Shown here: positions 1-7,947 of the stretch, one piece after another
How the letters are laid out: each line of letters begins with the position of its first letter
How positions within the stretch are numbered: the first letter of the stretch is position 1
Assembly: GCF_000445125.1 (NCBI RefSeq)
Contig: NZ_ATHL01000001.1
Coordinates: 40,883-104,882, forward strand
From: Novosphingobium lindaniclasticum LE124
Lineage (GTDB): Bacteria; Pseudomonadota; Alphaproteobacteria; Sphingomonadales; Sphingomonadaceae
Reading direction: 5' to 3'
Length of the DNA: 64,000 nucleotides
Made by a program: the position numbers and the translations under genes
The notes under the pieces: model-generated
What the model saw: the letters and a program-made list of their open reading frames with translations, nothing else
Told to the model about the DNA's origin: nothing
The model's database searches: none

Positions 1-201
1 CTGCTCGACATGCTGGAGCAGCCCGGCTGTCCGCGTCCTGCGGCGATCATCGGTTGCCCGGTGGGCTTCGTCGGCGCTGCCGAGTCCAAGGCAGCCTTGT
101 GGCAGGTCCAGCCGGTGCCCTGCTGCGTCGTCGAAGGGCGGCTCGGCGGCAGCGCCATCACCGTGGCCGCCGTCAACGCCATCGCGAGCAGCGCGGAATG
201 A
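1..201 (+). CDS. cobH: Precorrin-8X methylmutase CobH, C-terminal part
   Basis: Frame 1 is open from the window edge to a TGA at 199-201, giving the last 66 residues. CobH moves the C11 methyl of precorrin-8X to C12, yielding hydrogenobyrinate. The visible stretch holds the family's C-terminal signature IIGCPVGFVGAAESK at about residues 17-31, then a hydrophobic ending. The next gene, cobI, starts inside the stop codon (ATGA at 198-201), so the two are translationally coupled. The N-terminus lies outside the window. Confidence 0.9.
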   Translation: MLDMLEQPGCPRPAAIIGCPVGFVGAAESKAALWQVQPVPCCVVEGRLGGSAITVAAVNAIASSAE

Positions 202-926
202 TACAGATGGGCACCGTTCACGGCGTGGGGCTTGGCCCCGGCGCTCAGGATCTCCTGAGCGTCCGTGCCGACCGCCTGGTGCGCGGCGCCCGGCACCTCG
301 CCTATTTCCGCAAGGCAGGGCGTCCGGGGCAGGCACGGCGGATCGTCGAGGGGATGTTGCGCGAAGACGTGGTGGAATATGCGATGGAGTATCCGGTCAC
401 GACCGAGATCCCCTTTGCAGACCCGCGCTACAATGCCTCTCTTTCACGGTTCTATGCAAGCGCGACGGAGCATCTCGTCGGCCTTGCGCGTGCGGGCGAG
501 GATGTGGTGGTGCTCTGCGAGGGCGACCCGTTCTTCTACGGCTCGTTCATGCATATCTACACGCGCCTCGCGGGTTCGGTTCCGGTCGGGGTCGTGCCGG
601 GGATCACCGGAATGTCGGGCGCCTGGACGGCCTGCGGCGCGCCGATGACCTGGGGAGACGATGTCCTGACCATCCTCACCGCGACTTTGCCCGAGGAAGA
701 ATTGACCCGGCGCATTCGCGACACCGATGCGCTGGTGGTGATGAAGATCGGGCGCAACCTCGCCAAGCTGCGCCGCGCCGTTCTTGCCGCCGGGCGGGAG
801 AGCGAAGCCTGGCTGGTGGAGCATGCCGCTATGGCCGAGCAGCGGGTGACGCCTCTGGGAGAAGCCGAAGGGGTGACGCCTTACTTCTCGATTCTGCTGA
901 TCCATGGCCAGGGGCGCAGGCCTTGA
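198..926 (+). CDS. cobI: Precorrin-2 C20-methyltransferase CobI
   Basis: A 242-residue SAM-dependent tetrapyrrole methylase that methylates precorrin-2 at C20 to give precorrin-3A. The N-terminal GVGLGPG loop (residues 9-15), the CEGDPFFYGS segment near residue 111 and the VPGITG motif that follows are typical of the TP-methylase fold. I chose the ATG at 198 because it overlaps the cobH stop and begins directly before the conserved core. An open frame continues upstream to 54, but that stretch is a shadow of cobH. The downstream neighbour cobJ begins with a TTG inside this gene's stop. Confidence 0.92.
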   Translation: MIQMGTVHGVGLGPGAQDLLSVRADRLVRGARHLAYFRKAGRPGQARRIVEGMLREDVVEYAMEYPVTTEIPFADPRYNASLSRFYASATEHLVGLARAGEDVVVLCEGDPFFYGSFMHIYTRLAGSVPVGVVPGITGMSGAWTACGAPMTWGDDVLTILTATLPEEELTRRIRDTDALVVMKIGRNLAKLRRAVLAAGRESEAWLVEHAAMAEQRVTPLGEAEGVTPYFSILLIHGQGRRP

Positions 927-1672
927 GCGGCTGGGTCGCCGTCGCCGGGCTGGGTCCCGGAAGCGCCGGGCTCGTCACGCCGGACGTCGCGGCGGCGCTG
1001 GAGGAAGCGACGGACATCGTCGGCTACGGGCCTTACGTCGCCCGCGTGGCGCCGCGCGAGAACCTTCGCCTGCACGCCAGCGACAACCGCGTCGAACTGG
1101 AGCGGGCCGCTCTTGCCCTGTCGCTCGCGGCCGAGGGGCGCAAGGTGGTGGTCGTCTCTTCCGGAGATCCGGGTGTCTTCGCCATGGCCGCCGCGCTGTT
1201 CGAGGCTTGGGAAAATGGGCCTTCGCCCTGGCGTGAACTCGATATACGCGTCCTGCCGGGGATCACCGCGATGCTAGCTGCGAGCGCGCGGGCCGGAGCG
1301 CCGCTGGGCCACGACTTCTGCGCCATCAACCTTTCGGACAATCTCAAGCCCTGGTCGCTGATCGAGCGACGGTTGCGGCTGGCGGCAGAGGCGGACTTCG
1401 CCATGGCCTTCTACAATCCCCGCTCCAAAGCGCGGCCACACGGTTTCGCGCGGGTTCTGGAGATCTTGCGGGAGGTTTGCGGGCCGGAGCGGCCGATCCT
1501 GTTCGCCCGCGCGGTCTTCACGCCGGAAGAGGACCTGAAGATCGTGCGGCTCGCGGATGCGCGACCGGAAATGGCGGACATGCGCACGATGGTCATCCTG
1601 GGGTCCAGCCAGACTCGCCTGATCATGCGGGATCGCGGGCCGATCCTCTACACGCCCCGGTGGTCGGAATGA
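923..1672 (+). CDS. cobJ: Precorrin-3B C17-methyltransferase CobJ
   Basis: A 249-residue tetrapyrrole methylase that methylates C17 and contracts the ring, making precorrin-4. It has GLGPGSAG near the N-terminus, SSGDPGVFAMA near residue 75 and VLPGITAM near residue 111. The NLSDNLKPW and AFYNPRSKAR segments are characteristic of CobJ/CbiH. The start is a TTG at 923 overlapping the cobI TGA (924-926). The 3' end overlaps the antisense cobK by 25 bases, tail to tail. The enzyme making precorrin-3B (CobG or CobZ) is not in the window. Confidence 0.92.
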   Translation: MSGWVAVAGLGPGSAGLVTPDVAAALEEATDIVGYGPYVARVAPRENLRLHASDNRVELERAALALSLAAEGRKVVVVSSGDPGVFAMAAALFEAWENGPSPWRELDIRVLPGITAMLAASARAGAPLGHDFCAINLSDNLKPWSLIERRLRLAAEADFAMAFYNPRSKARPHGFARVLEILREVCGPERPILFARAVFTPEEDLKIVRLADARPEMADMRTMVILGSSQTRLIMRDRGPILYTPRWSE

Positions 1673-2397
1673 GCAAGCCAGTCGAGCACGGCTTCCACGC
1701 TGTCCACTTCGCGGCGTGGGGGTATCGCGGGGCGGTCGATCATCGTCACCTGCACGCCGAGTTCGCGCGCCGCGACGAGCTTGGCAGAAGCGCCCGATCC
1801 GCCGGCGTTCTTGCATATCACGAGGTCGATCCCGTGCTCCTGCAAGAGCCGCCGGTCGCCGTCGGGGGTGAAAGGGCCGCGGTCCACGACCAGATGGTGG
1901 TCGGGCAGCACGGGCGCCCGCTCCGGCGCGTCCACGAAGCGCAGGAGGTAGCGGTGCTGCGGCTGGGCCGCGAAAGCCTCTACATGCATGCGGCCGAGCG
2001 CAAGCATCACGCGGCGGGGCTTTCCGGCCAGGCTTTCCACGGCAGCGGCGACGTCGGGCACCCGGTGCCAGCGGTCCCCCGAGACCGGTTCCCAGGGCGC
2101 CCGCGTGAGGGCCACCAGCGGAATTTTCGCAGACTGGGCAGCGGCGACCGCGTGAGCACTCATCCTCGCAGCGAAGGGATGGGTGGCGTCCACCAGATGC
2201 GTGACGGCATTCTCGCGCATGTACCGCGCCAGTCCGGTACTGCCGCCGAAGCCGCCGATGCGGATCGGGACCGGCTGCTGCCGCGGGCTGGCGACGCGGC
2301 CTGCATAGCTGAGCGTCGCGGCGATCCTGCGTTCGGCGACTGCGCGGGCGAGGGCGCTCGCTTCGGTCGTGCCGCCCAGGATCAGGATGCGGATCAT
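1648..2397 (-). CDS. cobK: Precorrin-6A reductase CobK
   Basis: A 249-residue NAD(P)H-dependent reductase turning precorrin-6A into precorrin-6B. It begins MIRILILGGTTEA, the family's nucleotide-binding loop, and contains VDATHPFAARMSAHA and the late VICKNAGGSGASAKLVAARELG signature. The frame is open further upstream, but homology starts at the ATG complementary to 2395-2397. It runs antisense inside an otherwise co-directional cob cluster. It shares a CATG start overlap with cobL on the other strand and overlaps the cobJ tail, so the three genes have no spacer. Confidence 0.9.
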   Translation of the reverse strand: MIRILILGGTTEASALARAVAERRIAATLSYAGRVASPRQQPVPIRIGGFGGSTGLARYMRENAVTHLVDATHPFAARMSAHAVAAAQSAKIPLVALTRAPWEPVSGDRWHRVPDVAAAVESLAGKPRRVMLALGRMHVEAFAAQPQHRYLLRFVDAPERAPVLPDHHLVVDRGPFTPDGDRRLLQEHGIDLVICKNAGGSGASAKLVAARELGVQVTMIDRPAIPPRREVDSVEAVLDWLAHSDHRGV

Positions 2398-3601
2398 GTC
2401 TGAAGCTCCTCGAGACCCATGGCTCACGATCGTCGGCATCGGCGAGGACGGTATCGCCGGGCTTTCCGAAGCCGCCCGCAGCGCTTTGGCGGAAGCCCAA
2501 GTCGTAACGGGGGCCGCCCGCCACCTCGGCCTGCTGCCGGCGCTTAGTGCCGAAACCCGGACATGGCCAGTCCCGTTCGGCAGCGGCGTGGCGGAACTCA
2601 TGGCGCTGAAGGGCCGCAAGGTGGTCATGCTGGCCTCGGGCGATCCTTTCTGGTTCGGCGCGGGATCGGTCGTGACCGGGGGGCTCGACCCTGCCGAATG
2701 GATCGCTCATCCGGCGCCTTCCACTTTCGCGCTGGCCGCTGCCCGACTGGGCTGGCCGGTCGAAACCACGCTGTGTCTCGGTCTTCATGCGGCGCCCCTC
2801 GCGCACCTGCGGCCCCATCTCGCTCCGGGGCAGCGGGCATTGGTGCTGCTGCGCGATGGAGCGGCGGTCCAGGCTTTGGCGCATTACGTAACGGGGGAGG
2901 GCTTCGGGGCCTCGACGCTCACGGTGCTCGAAGCCCTGGGCGGGCCGCGCGAACGCGTGCGGATCGCCAGTGCCTTTAGCTTCGATCTCGAGGATGTCGC
3001 ACATCCCGTTGCCGTCGGCCTGTCCTGCGGCGGAGAGGGCGAGGTCGTGACTTGCGCATCGGGGCGCGACGATCGCTGGTTCGACAGCGACGGCCAGATC
3101 ACCAAGCGGCCGGTCCGCGCGCTCGCGCTGTCCGCCCTGGCGCCGCGACCGGGAGAGCTGCTCTGGGATATCGGCACGGGTTCGGGATCGATCGCCATCG
3201 AGTGGCTTCTGGCCCACCGCGACATGCGCGCCGTCGCCTTTGAAGGCGATCCGGTGCGCGCGGCCCGGGCCCGCGCCAATGCCGCCGCGTTGGGCGCCGA
3301 CCGGTTGCATGTCGTCGATGGCATGGTCCCCGCAGCCTTGGAAAACCGACCGGCCCCGGACGCGGTCTTCGTCGGCGGGGGGCTGGATGCGGCACTGCTG
3401 GAGCGGCTGGGCCACCTCTCGGCGGGCACGCGCATCGTCGCCCACGCCGTCACACTGGAGACCGAGGCTCTGCTCGCGAAGGCCCATGTCGAGATCGGCG
3501 GCACCCTGCTGCGGGTGGAACTGGCCCAGGCGGCGCCGCTCGGCTCCCGGCGAGGCTGGAAGGCGCACTATCCCATCGTGCAATGGAGCGTGACCTTGTG
3601 A
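2396..3601 (+). CDS. cobL: Precorrin-6Y C5,15-methyltransferase (decarboxylating) CobL
   Basis: A 401-residue fusion of two enzymes. The N-terminal CbiE-like tetrapyrrole methylase (about 1-205, with IVGIGEDG and LASGDPFWFG) acts at C5. The C-terminal CbiT-like Rossmann methyltransferase (about 230-400, with WDIGTGSGSIAIEW) methylates C15 and decarboxylates. Together they make precorrin-8X, the CobH substrate. I chose the ATG at 2396, which overlaps the divergent cobK start. An earlier in-frame ATG at 2369 would add residues encoded inside cobK. The stop overlaps the next frame by 19 bases. Confidence 0.92.
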   Translation: MSEAPRDPWLTIVGIGEDGIAGLSEAARSALAEAQVVTGAARHLGLLPALSAETRTWPVPFGSGVAELMALKGRKVVMLASGDPFWFGAGSVVTGGLDPAEWIAHPAPSTFALAAARLGWPVETTLCLGLHAAPLAHLRPHLAPGQRALVLLRDGAAVQALAHYVTGEGFGASTLTVLEALGGPRERVRIASAFSFDLEDVAHPVAVGLSCGGEGEVVTCASGRDDRWFDSDGQITKRPVRALALSALAPRPGELLWDIGTGSGSIAIEWLLAHRDMRAVAFEGDPVRAARARANAAALGADRLHVVDGMVPAALENRPAPDAVFVGGGLDAALLERLGHLSAGTRIVAHAVTLETEALLAKAHVEIGGTLLRVELAQAAPLGSRRGWKAHYPIVQWSVTL

Positions 3602-3963
3602 TCGTCGCCGGCTTCGGTTTTCGGGCGGATGCGGACACGGCGTCATTGCGTGACGCGCTGGCAAGGGCCTGCCGCGAAACCGCTCCGATCCAGGCGATCG
3701 CTGCGCCTGCGGACAAAGTCGCGAGGCTGACCGAACTGGCCCTGGAGCGCGGCGTACCCATCATTCCCGTCGCCGCGACGGCTCTGCAGGCGGAGCGAAC
3801 CCTTACCCGCTCCCCCGCCAGCCTTGCCGCGCGCCGATGCGGGAGCGTTGCCGAAGCCGCCGCTCTGGCCGCCGCCGGTCCCGGAGCCAGGTTGCTGGCC
3901 CTCCGCCATATCTCGTCCGACCGGACGGCGACTTGCGCCATTGCTCAGGGAGTTTCGACATGA
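3583..3963 (+). CDS. cobE: CobE / CbiG C-terminal-domain protein
   Basis: A 126-residue protein matching the C-terminal domain of CbiG, present as stand-alone CobE in aerobic B12 clusters. It begins with a hydrophobic [12 protein letters not shown] strand-loop and has the characteristic [15 protein letters not shown] and VPIIPVAA segments. CobE is thought to bind corrin intermediates, and its exact role is unsettled. The ATG at 3583 overlaps cobL by 19 bases, and a GTG at 3598 is an alternative. The stop overlaps the cobM start as ATGA. Confidence 0.82.
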   Translation: MERDLVIVAGFGFRADADTASLRDALARACRETAPIQAIAAPADKVARLTELALERGVPIIPVAATALQAERTLTRSPASLAARRCGSVAEAAALAAAGPGARLLALRHISSDRTATCAIAQGVST

Positions 3964-4751
3964 CCGTACATTTCATCGGCGCCGGTCCGGGCGCGCCCGA
4001 TCTCCTGACCTTGCGCGGACGGGACCTGATCGCATCCAGCCCGGTCTGCCTTTATGCCGGTTCGCTGGTGCCCGCGGCCGTGCTCGACCATTGCCCGCCC
4101 GGCGCCCGCATCGTGAACACGGCGCCGATGGACCTCGACGCGATTATCGCCACTATCCTCGAGGCGCACGGTCAAGGGCAGGATGTGGCGCGCCTCCATT
4201 CCGGAGACCTGTCGATCTGGTCCGCCATGGGCGAGCAGTTGCGGCGCCTGCGCGCGCTGGGCATTCCGGTCAGCGTAACGCCCGGCGTACCCGCCTTCGC
4301 CGCCGCCGCTGCTGCGCTGGAGACCGAACTGACGGTGCCCCGGCTGGCGCAGTCGCTGATCCTTACGCGCACGCCGGGGCGGGCCAGTTCCATGCCGGAA
4401 GGGGAGAACCTGGCGGCTTTCGCGGCGACCGGCAGCACATTGGCCATCCACCTCTCGATCCACAATCTGGCCCGGGTCGTTGCGGACCTGCTGCCCCACT
4501 ATGGCCCCGACTGTCCCGTCGCGGTGGTCTGGCGGGCAAGCTGGCACGACGAGCGGATCGTCCGCGCACGACTGGACGACGTCGAGCAGGCGGTTGCCGG
4601 AACCATGGAGCGGACGGCGTTGATCCTCGTCGGCCGCGCTCTCGAGGTCGCGGAAGACACGGTGGCCGAAAGCAGCCTCTATGCGCCCGATTACGACCGC
4701 CGGTTCCGTCCGCAATCGGCAGCGTCTCCGTTCGTCGGGGAGCATGAGTGA
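3960..4751 (+). CDS. cobM: Precorrin-4 C11-methyltransferase CobM
   Basis: A 263-residue tetrapyrrole methylase adding a methyl at C11 of precorrin-4. Recognisable segments are [15 protein letters not shown] at the N-terminus, CLYAGSLVP, the [15 protein letters not shown] motif near residue 80 and [15 protein letters not shown]. The ATG at 3960 overlaps the cobE stop, and an open frame to 3837 is not homologous. The TGA (4749-4751) overlaps the cobF ATG by one base, so translation of cobE-cobM-cobF is probably coupled. Confidence 0.93.
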   Translation: MTVHFIGAGPGAPDLLTLRGRDLIASSPVCLYAGSLVPAAVLDHCPPGARIVNTAPMDLDAIIATILEAHGQGQDVARLHSGDLSIWSAMGEQLRRLRALGIPVSVTPGVPAFAAAAAALETELTVPRLAQSLILTRTPGRASSMPEGENLAAFAATGSTLAIHLSIHNLARVVADLLPHYGPDCPVAVVWRASWHDERIVRARLDDVEQAVAGTMERTALILVGRALEVAEDTVAESSLYAPDYDRRFRPQSAASPFVGEHE

Positions 4752-5512
4752 TGGCGGGGATCGTCGATCTTCATCTGATCGGCATCGGTACTGGAAATCC
4801 CGAGCACCTGACCCTGGCGGCGATCCGCGCCATGAACGCGGCGGACCTGATCCTGCTGCCGCGCAAGGGTGAGGCGAAGTCCGACCTGATCGATCTGCGC
4901 CGCGCGATCTGCGCCGAGGTGCTGACGGGGGACACGCGCGTCGTCGAGTTCGATCTGCCGGTGCGATCTACGGTGCCGCCCTATCTTGACGGCGTGGGGG
5001 AATGGCATGCGGCGATCGCCGAGGTCTGGTCCGCGCAGATCGACGCCTATTTGCCCCACGGCGGCGTGCTGGCGCTGCTCGTGTGGGGCGACCCATCGCT
5101 TTATGACAGCACGCTGCGGATCGCGGAGCGGTTGCAGCGTCAGGGCAGGGCCCTCAAGGTCCATGTCGTGCCGGGGATCACCAGCATCCAGGTGCTGACC
5201 GCCGCGCACGGCATTGCACTGAACACGCTGGCAGCCCCGCTAACGATCACGACCGGGCGGCGCCTGCGAGAGGAGGGATGGCCGCAGGACGCCGAAACCC
5301 TGGTCGTCATGTTGGACGGGGCCTGCGCTTTCGCGGCGCTGCCGCCGGAGGGACTGACGATCTGGTGGGGCGCTTATCTCGGCATGCCGCAGCAATGCCT
5401 GATCGCGGGCGATCTGGCTGACGTTGGGGCGCAAATCCAGCGGCGCCGTGCCGAACTTCGCGAGGAGCATGGCTGGATAATGGACATCTACCTGCTTCGA
5501 CGCACGGTCTGA
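4751..5512 (+). CDS. cobF: Precorrin-6A synthase (deacetylating) CobF
   Basis: A 253-residue methylase that methylates C1 and releases the acetyl fragment extruded on ring contraction, giving precorrin-6A. It shows LHLIGIGTGNPEHLTLAA near the N-terminus, LLPRKGEAKSDLIDLRR, VWGDPSLYDSTLRIA and VVPGITSIQ. The ATG at 4751 directly follows an in-frame GTG at 4748, and either could be used. CobF marks the oxygen-dependent route, since the anaerobic pathway lacks it. This is the last gene of the co-directional cob run. Confidence 0.93.
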   Translation: MAGIVDLHLIGIGTGNPEHLTLAAIRAMNAADLILLPRKGEAKSDLIDLRRAICAEVLTGDTRVVEFDLPVRSTVPPYLDGVGEWHAAIAEVWSAQIDAYLPHGGVLALLVWGDPSLYDSTLRIAERLQRQGRALKVHVVPGITSIQVLTAAHGIALNTLAAPLTITTGRRLREEGWPQDAETLVVMLDGACAFAALPPEGLTIWWGAYLGMPQQCLIAGDLADVGAQIQRRRAELREEHGWIMDIYLLRRTV

Positions 5513-5547
5513 TCCGCTTGCCCGGCGCCTGTCGCTGCACTATGGAA

Positions 5548-5566
5548 CATATATGATTCGTATATG
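5548..5566. promoter_or_regulatory. Inverted repeat before the ParD-like gene, candidate operator
   Basis: CATATA (5548-5553) and TATATG (5561-5566) form a perfect six-base inverted repeat around a seven-base spacer. It lies 12 bases before the likely ATG of the ParD-like gene in an AT-rich island of otherwise GC-rich DNA. Position and symmetry suit autoregulation by a ribbon-helix-helix antitoxin-like protein. That role is inference. Confidence 0.4.
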
Positions 5567-5578
5567 GAAGGTAGGCTG

Positions 5579-5821
5579 ATGGGCATCGTCAACATCGAGG
5601 ATGAGCTTCACGATCAGCTCCGCAAGGCCAGCAAGGCCTCTTATCGTTCGATCAATGCCCAGGCCGCATTCTGGATCCGGATCGGCATGCTATGCGAAAT
5701 GAACCCGGAACTGACGTTCCAGCAGGTCGTGATCCGGGAGTTGAAGGAGGCAGGCGTAGATCCAGGGGATGTCCGGTCAGGGGATGTCCGGAGCCAGCCC
5801 GTCGGGATGGACGCGGCATGA
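5579..5821 (+). CDS. ParD-like ribbon-helix-helix protein
   Basis: An 80-residue protein opening MGIVNIEDELHDQLRKASKA and continuing SINAQAAFWIRIGML, which fits the ParD-like antitoxin family. The ATG at 5579 is preceded by a GGTAGG-like ribosome site, and the ATG at 5564 is less likely. Near the C-terminus a GDVRS motif is encoded twice by a near-perfect 15-base tandem duplication (about 5766-5795). The stop overlaps the methionine aminopeptidase start (ATGA). No ParE-type toxin gene is adjacent, so the aminopeptidase takes the partner position. Whether this is a toxin-antitoxin pair is unknown. Confidence 0.7.
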   Translation: MGIVNIEDELHDQLRKASKASYRSINAQAAFWIRIGMLCEMNPELTFQQVVIRELKEAGVDPGDVRSGDVRSQPVGMDAA

Positions 5822-6591
5822 TCAAGTCGCCCGAGGAAGTGGAACTCATGGCCGAGTCCGGGCGGCTGCTGGCTTCGGTCTTCTCGCATCTCGATGGTGA
5901 AGTGCTCGCCGGGCGCTCGACTATGGAGATAAACGACCTGGTCGAAGCCTTCATCGTCGACAGGCTGGCGGCGCGGCCCGCGAGCAAGGGCCAGTATGGC
6001 TACGGCTATGTCCTGAACTGCTCGCGCAACGAGGTCGTCTGCCACGGCGTGCCGTCCGAGACGGACGTGCTGCGCGGCGGCGACATCGTCAACTTCGACA
6101 TCACTCTCGAAAAGAACGGGTACATCGCCGATTCGAGCAAGACCTACTTGGTCGGCGAAGTCCATCCGGCGGCGCGGCGGCTGGTGCGCACGACTTACGA
6201 AGCCATGTGGAAAGGCATCCAGGAGGTCCGTCCGGGGGCTCGGCTCGGCGATGTGGGCCACGCGATCGAGCGCCATGCCAAGCGCGCCGGCTACTCGGTC
6301 GTGCACGAGTATTGCGGGCACGGCATCGGACGGGAGATGCATGAGAAGCCGGAAGTGCTGCACTTCGGCAGGCCCGGAACCGGCTTGCGGCTGGAGGAAG
6401 GCATGGTGTTCACCATCGAGCCCATGCTCAACGCCGGACGCCGCGCGGTGCACACCGAAGACGACGGCTGGACGGTGGTCACCGCGGACGGCAAGCTCTC
6501 GGCGCAGTTCGAGCACACCGTTGCGGTGACGGGGAACGGCGTTCGCGTGCTCACCCTGCGGCCTGACGAAACGGTACCCCGGCGGGGATAA
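5818..6591 (+). CDS. map: Type I methionine aminopeptidase
   Basis: A 257-residue cytoplasmic metallopeptidase removing the initiator methionine. The metal and catalytic residues are complete: His76 in VCHGVPS, Asp94 and Asp105 in NFDITLEKNGYIADSS, His168 in YCGHGIGREMHEKP, Glu201 in FTIEPML and Glu232 in FEHTVAV. Length fits the type I family. The start overlaps the ParD-like stop, so the two are probably co-translated. An open frame to 5692 upstream is a shadow. It is likely a secondary copy, since map usually sits in a housekeeping locus, but I cannot confirm that here. Confidence 0.9.
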   Translation: MIKSPEEVELMAESGRLLASVFSHLDGEVLAGRSTMEINDLVEAFIVDRLAARPASKGQYGYGYVLNCSRNEVVCHGVPSETDVLRGGDIVNFDITLEKNGYIADSSKTYLVGEVHPAARRLVRTTYEAMWKGIQEVRPGARLGDVGHAIERHAKRAGYSVVHEYCGHGIGREMHEKPEVLHFGRPGTGLRLEEGMVFTIEPMLNAGRRAVHTEDDGWTVVTADGKLSAQFEHTVAVTGNGVRVLTLRPDETVPRRG

Positions 6592-6592
6592 A

Positions 6593-6663
6593 GCCGAGGT
6601 CGTGCCGAAGGAACTGGCCCTAAAAGGAACCGGGCCAGACGTCGGCCGTTTCTGGACCTCGGC
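6593..6663 (+). ncRNA. Candidate structured RNA, nested long hairpin
   Basis: Directly after the map stop, three successive stems nest: GCCGAGGTC (6593-6601) with GACCTCGGC (6655-6663), GCCGA (6604-6608) with TCGGC (6642-6646), and CTGGCCC (6614-6620) with GGGCCAG (6632-6638). The apical loop carries AAAAGGAACC. No T-run follows on the plus strand, so it is not a classical terminator. On the minus strand a short TTTA follows. It could be an mRNA 3' stabiliser, a leader element for the gene at 6730 or a small RNA. I do not recognise the family. Confidence 0.35.
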
Positions 6664-6729
6664 AAAACTGCCCTGTAAGTCGAGGCGCCCACGAGGCTGC
6701 GCCTTGGCGATGATCGAAGGAACCCGTCC

Positions 6730-7116
6730 ATGAACCGTTCTCGCAACCTTTCCCTGCTCGCCCTGGCACTGGCCTGCGCGCCGCTTCCGGTGCTGGCACA
6801 GAGCGTGGCGGACATGGGGCTGCCCGGCGATGCGAAAGCCAGCGCCGAAACCGATGCGGAAGCGAAGCGCAAGGCGCTGAACGAGCAGCAGGCTCAAGCG
6901 GCTCGCGCGCAAGTCGAGGATAATGTCGCGCGCGAGCGCGCCCGCGAATCGTCCATCGCTACGGAAGCGGCTCGCCAGGAGCGCGAGCAGGCTGCCTATG
7001 CCGAAGCGGTGCGCCAGCACGACGCTACCGTCCAGGACTACCAGGCGGCGCGAGCGCGCTGGGAAAGCGCAAATCCCGCCTGCAAGCGCAACGACCCGGT
7101 CAAGTGCCCGCGCTGA
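6730..7116 (+). CDS. Small secreted coiled-coil protein of unknown function
   Basis: A 128-residue protein with a signal peptide (MNRSR, a hydrophobic core LSLLALALACAPLPV, then LAQS as the likely cleavage site). The remainder is rich in Ala, Glu, Arg and Gln (about 40-110) and probably forms a long helix or coiled coil. It ends with two cysteines, in ACKRND and KCPR, which could form a disulfide. A ribosome site resembling AAGGAA precedes the ATG. I do not recognise a domain. It is probably periplasmic. Confidence 0.7.
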   Translation: MNRSRNLSLLALALACAPLPVLAQSVADMGLPGDAKASAETDAEAKRKALNEQQAQAARAQVEDNVARERARESSIATEAARQEREQAAYAEAVRQHDATVQDYQAARARWESANPACKRNDPVKCPR

Positions 7117-7194
7117 AACAGCCGTTCCGGTCCGGCGTGGATGCTCCCGCCGGGCCGGTTTGACGCCGCCGCCCGCCCCGGCTACCGGCGAGCG

Positions 7195-7947
7195 ATGATC
7201 GCTCTGCTCTCTCCCGCCAAGACGCTCGATTTCGAGCGCGCCCTGCCGCCCCTTGCCGTGACCACGCCGCATTTCGCGGAAGAAGCCGGCAGCCTGGCGC
7301 GCTCGGCCGCGAACCTGACGCAGAAGCGCCTTTCGGAGCTGATGCATATCTCTCCGCGTCTTGCCAAGCTCAATGCCGATCGCTTTCGCGACTTCGCGGA
7401 ACTGCCCGAGCGGCAGGCCCTGTTCGCCTTTGCCGGAGACGTCTACACGGGCTTCGAAGCGCATACCCTGGACGAAGCGGGGGTTGCCTTCGCGCAGGAC
7501 CATGTCCGCATGTTGTCGGGCCTTTACGGCCTGCTGCGCCCGCTGGACGCGATCCGTCCCTACCGTCTGGAGATGGGCACGCGCTGGGCGCCCCGGCATA
7601 AGTCCCTGACCGACTGGTGGGGAAATCGCATCGCCCAGTTCCTCCTGTCGCAGCTTGAGGAAGAGGGCTCCAACGTAGTGCTCAACCTTGCCAGCCAGGA
7701 ATATTACGCAGCCGTATCCGGCAAGCTGCCGGGCGTGCGGGTGATCGAGGTGGAGTTCCGCGAGCCCGGTCCGAACGGCCCGCGTTTCGTCAGCTTCAAC
7801 GCCAAGCGCGCACGCGGGATGATGGCGCGCTGGCTTTGCGAGCACCACGTCACCGACGTAGAGGCGATGCGCGGCTTCGACAGCGACGGCTACAGGTTCG
7901 ATGCGGCCGAAAGCGATGCGGACCGCTGGCGGTTCACCCGGTCGTGA
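7195..7947 (+). CDS. yaaA: Peroxide stress protein YaaA
   Basis: A 250-residue YaaA/DUF328 protein. In E. coli this family lowers intracellular free iron and protects DNA under peroxide stress. Diagnostic features are the MIALLSPAKTLDF opening, GDVYTGFEA, the LSGLYGLLRPLDAIRPYRLEMG block and NLASQEYYAAV. The ATG at 7195 is chosen because homology starts there. The TGA overlaps a GTG start of the following SDR gene, so the two are likely co-translated. Confidence 0.93.
   Translation: MIALLSPAKTLDFERALPPLAVTTPHFAEEAGSLARSAANLTQKRLSELMHISPRLAKLNADRFRDFAELPERQALFAFAGDVYTGFEAHTLDEAGVAFAQDHVRMLSGLYGLLRPLDAIRPYRLEMGTRWAPRHKSLTDWWGNRIAQFLLSQLEEEGSNVVLNLASQEYYAAVSGKLPGVRVIEVEFREPGPNGPRFVSFNAKRARGMMARWLCEHHVTDVEAMRGFDSDGYRFDAAESDADRWRFTRS

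Noticed and set aside
1274..3664. 796-residue open frame on the minus strand across cobJ, cobK and cobL
   Set aside because: It is antisense to or out of frame with three well-supported cob genes, has Arg/Pro/Gly-rich shadow composition and no recognisable domain.
5548..5566. CATATA-N7-TATATG as a fourth member of the TATACGATAT set
   Set aside because: It shares AT-richness and a half-site only and lacks the TATACGATAT core; it is better explained as a local operator.
5641..7848. 735-residue minus-strand open frame opposite map and yaaA
   Set aside because: Long antisense frames are common in GC-rich DNA. The plus-strand genes carry complete catalytic motifs and this frame has none.
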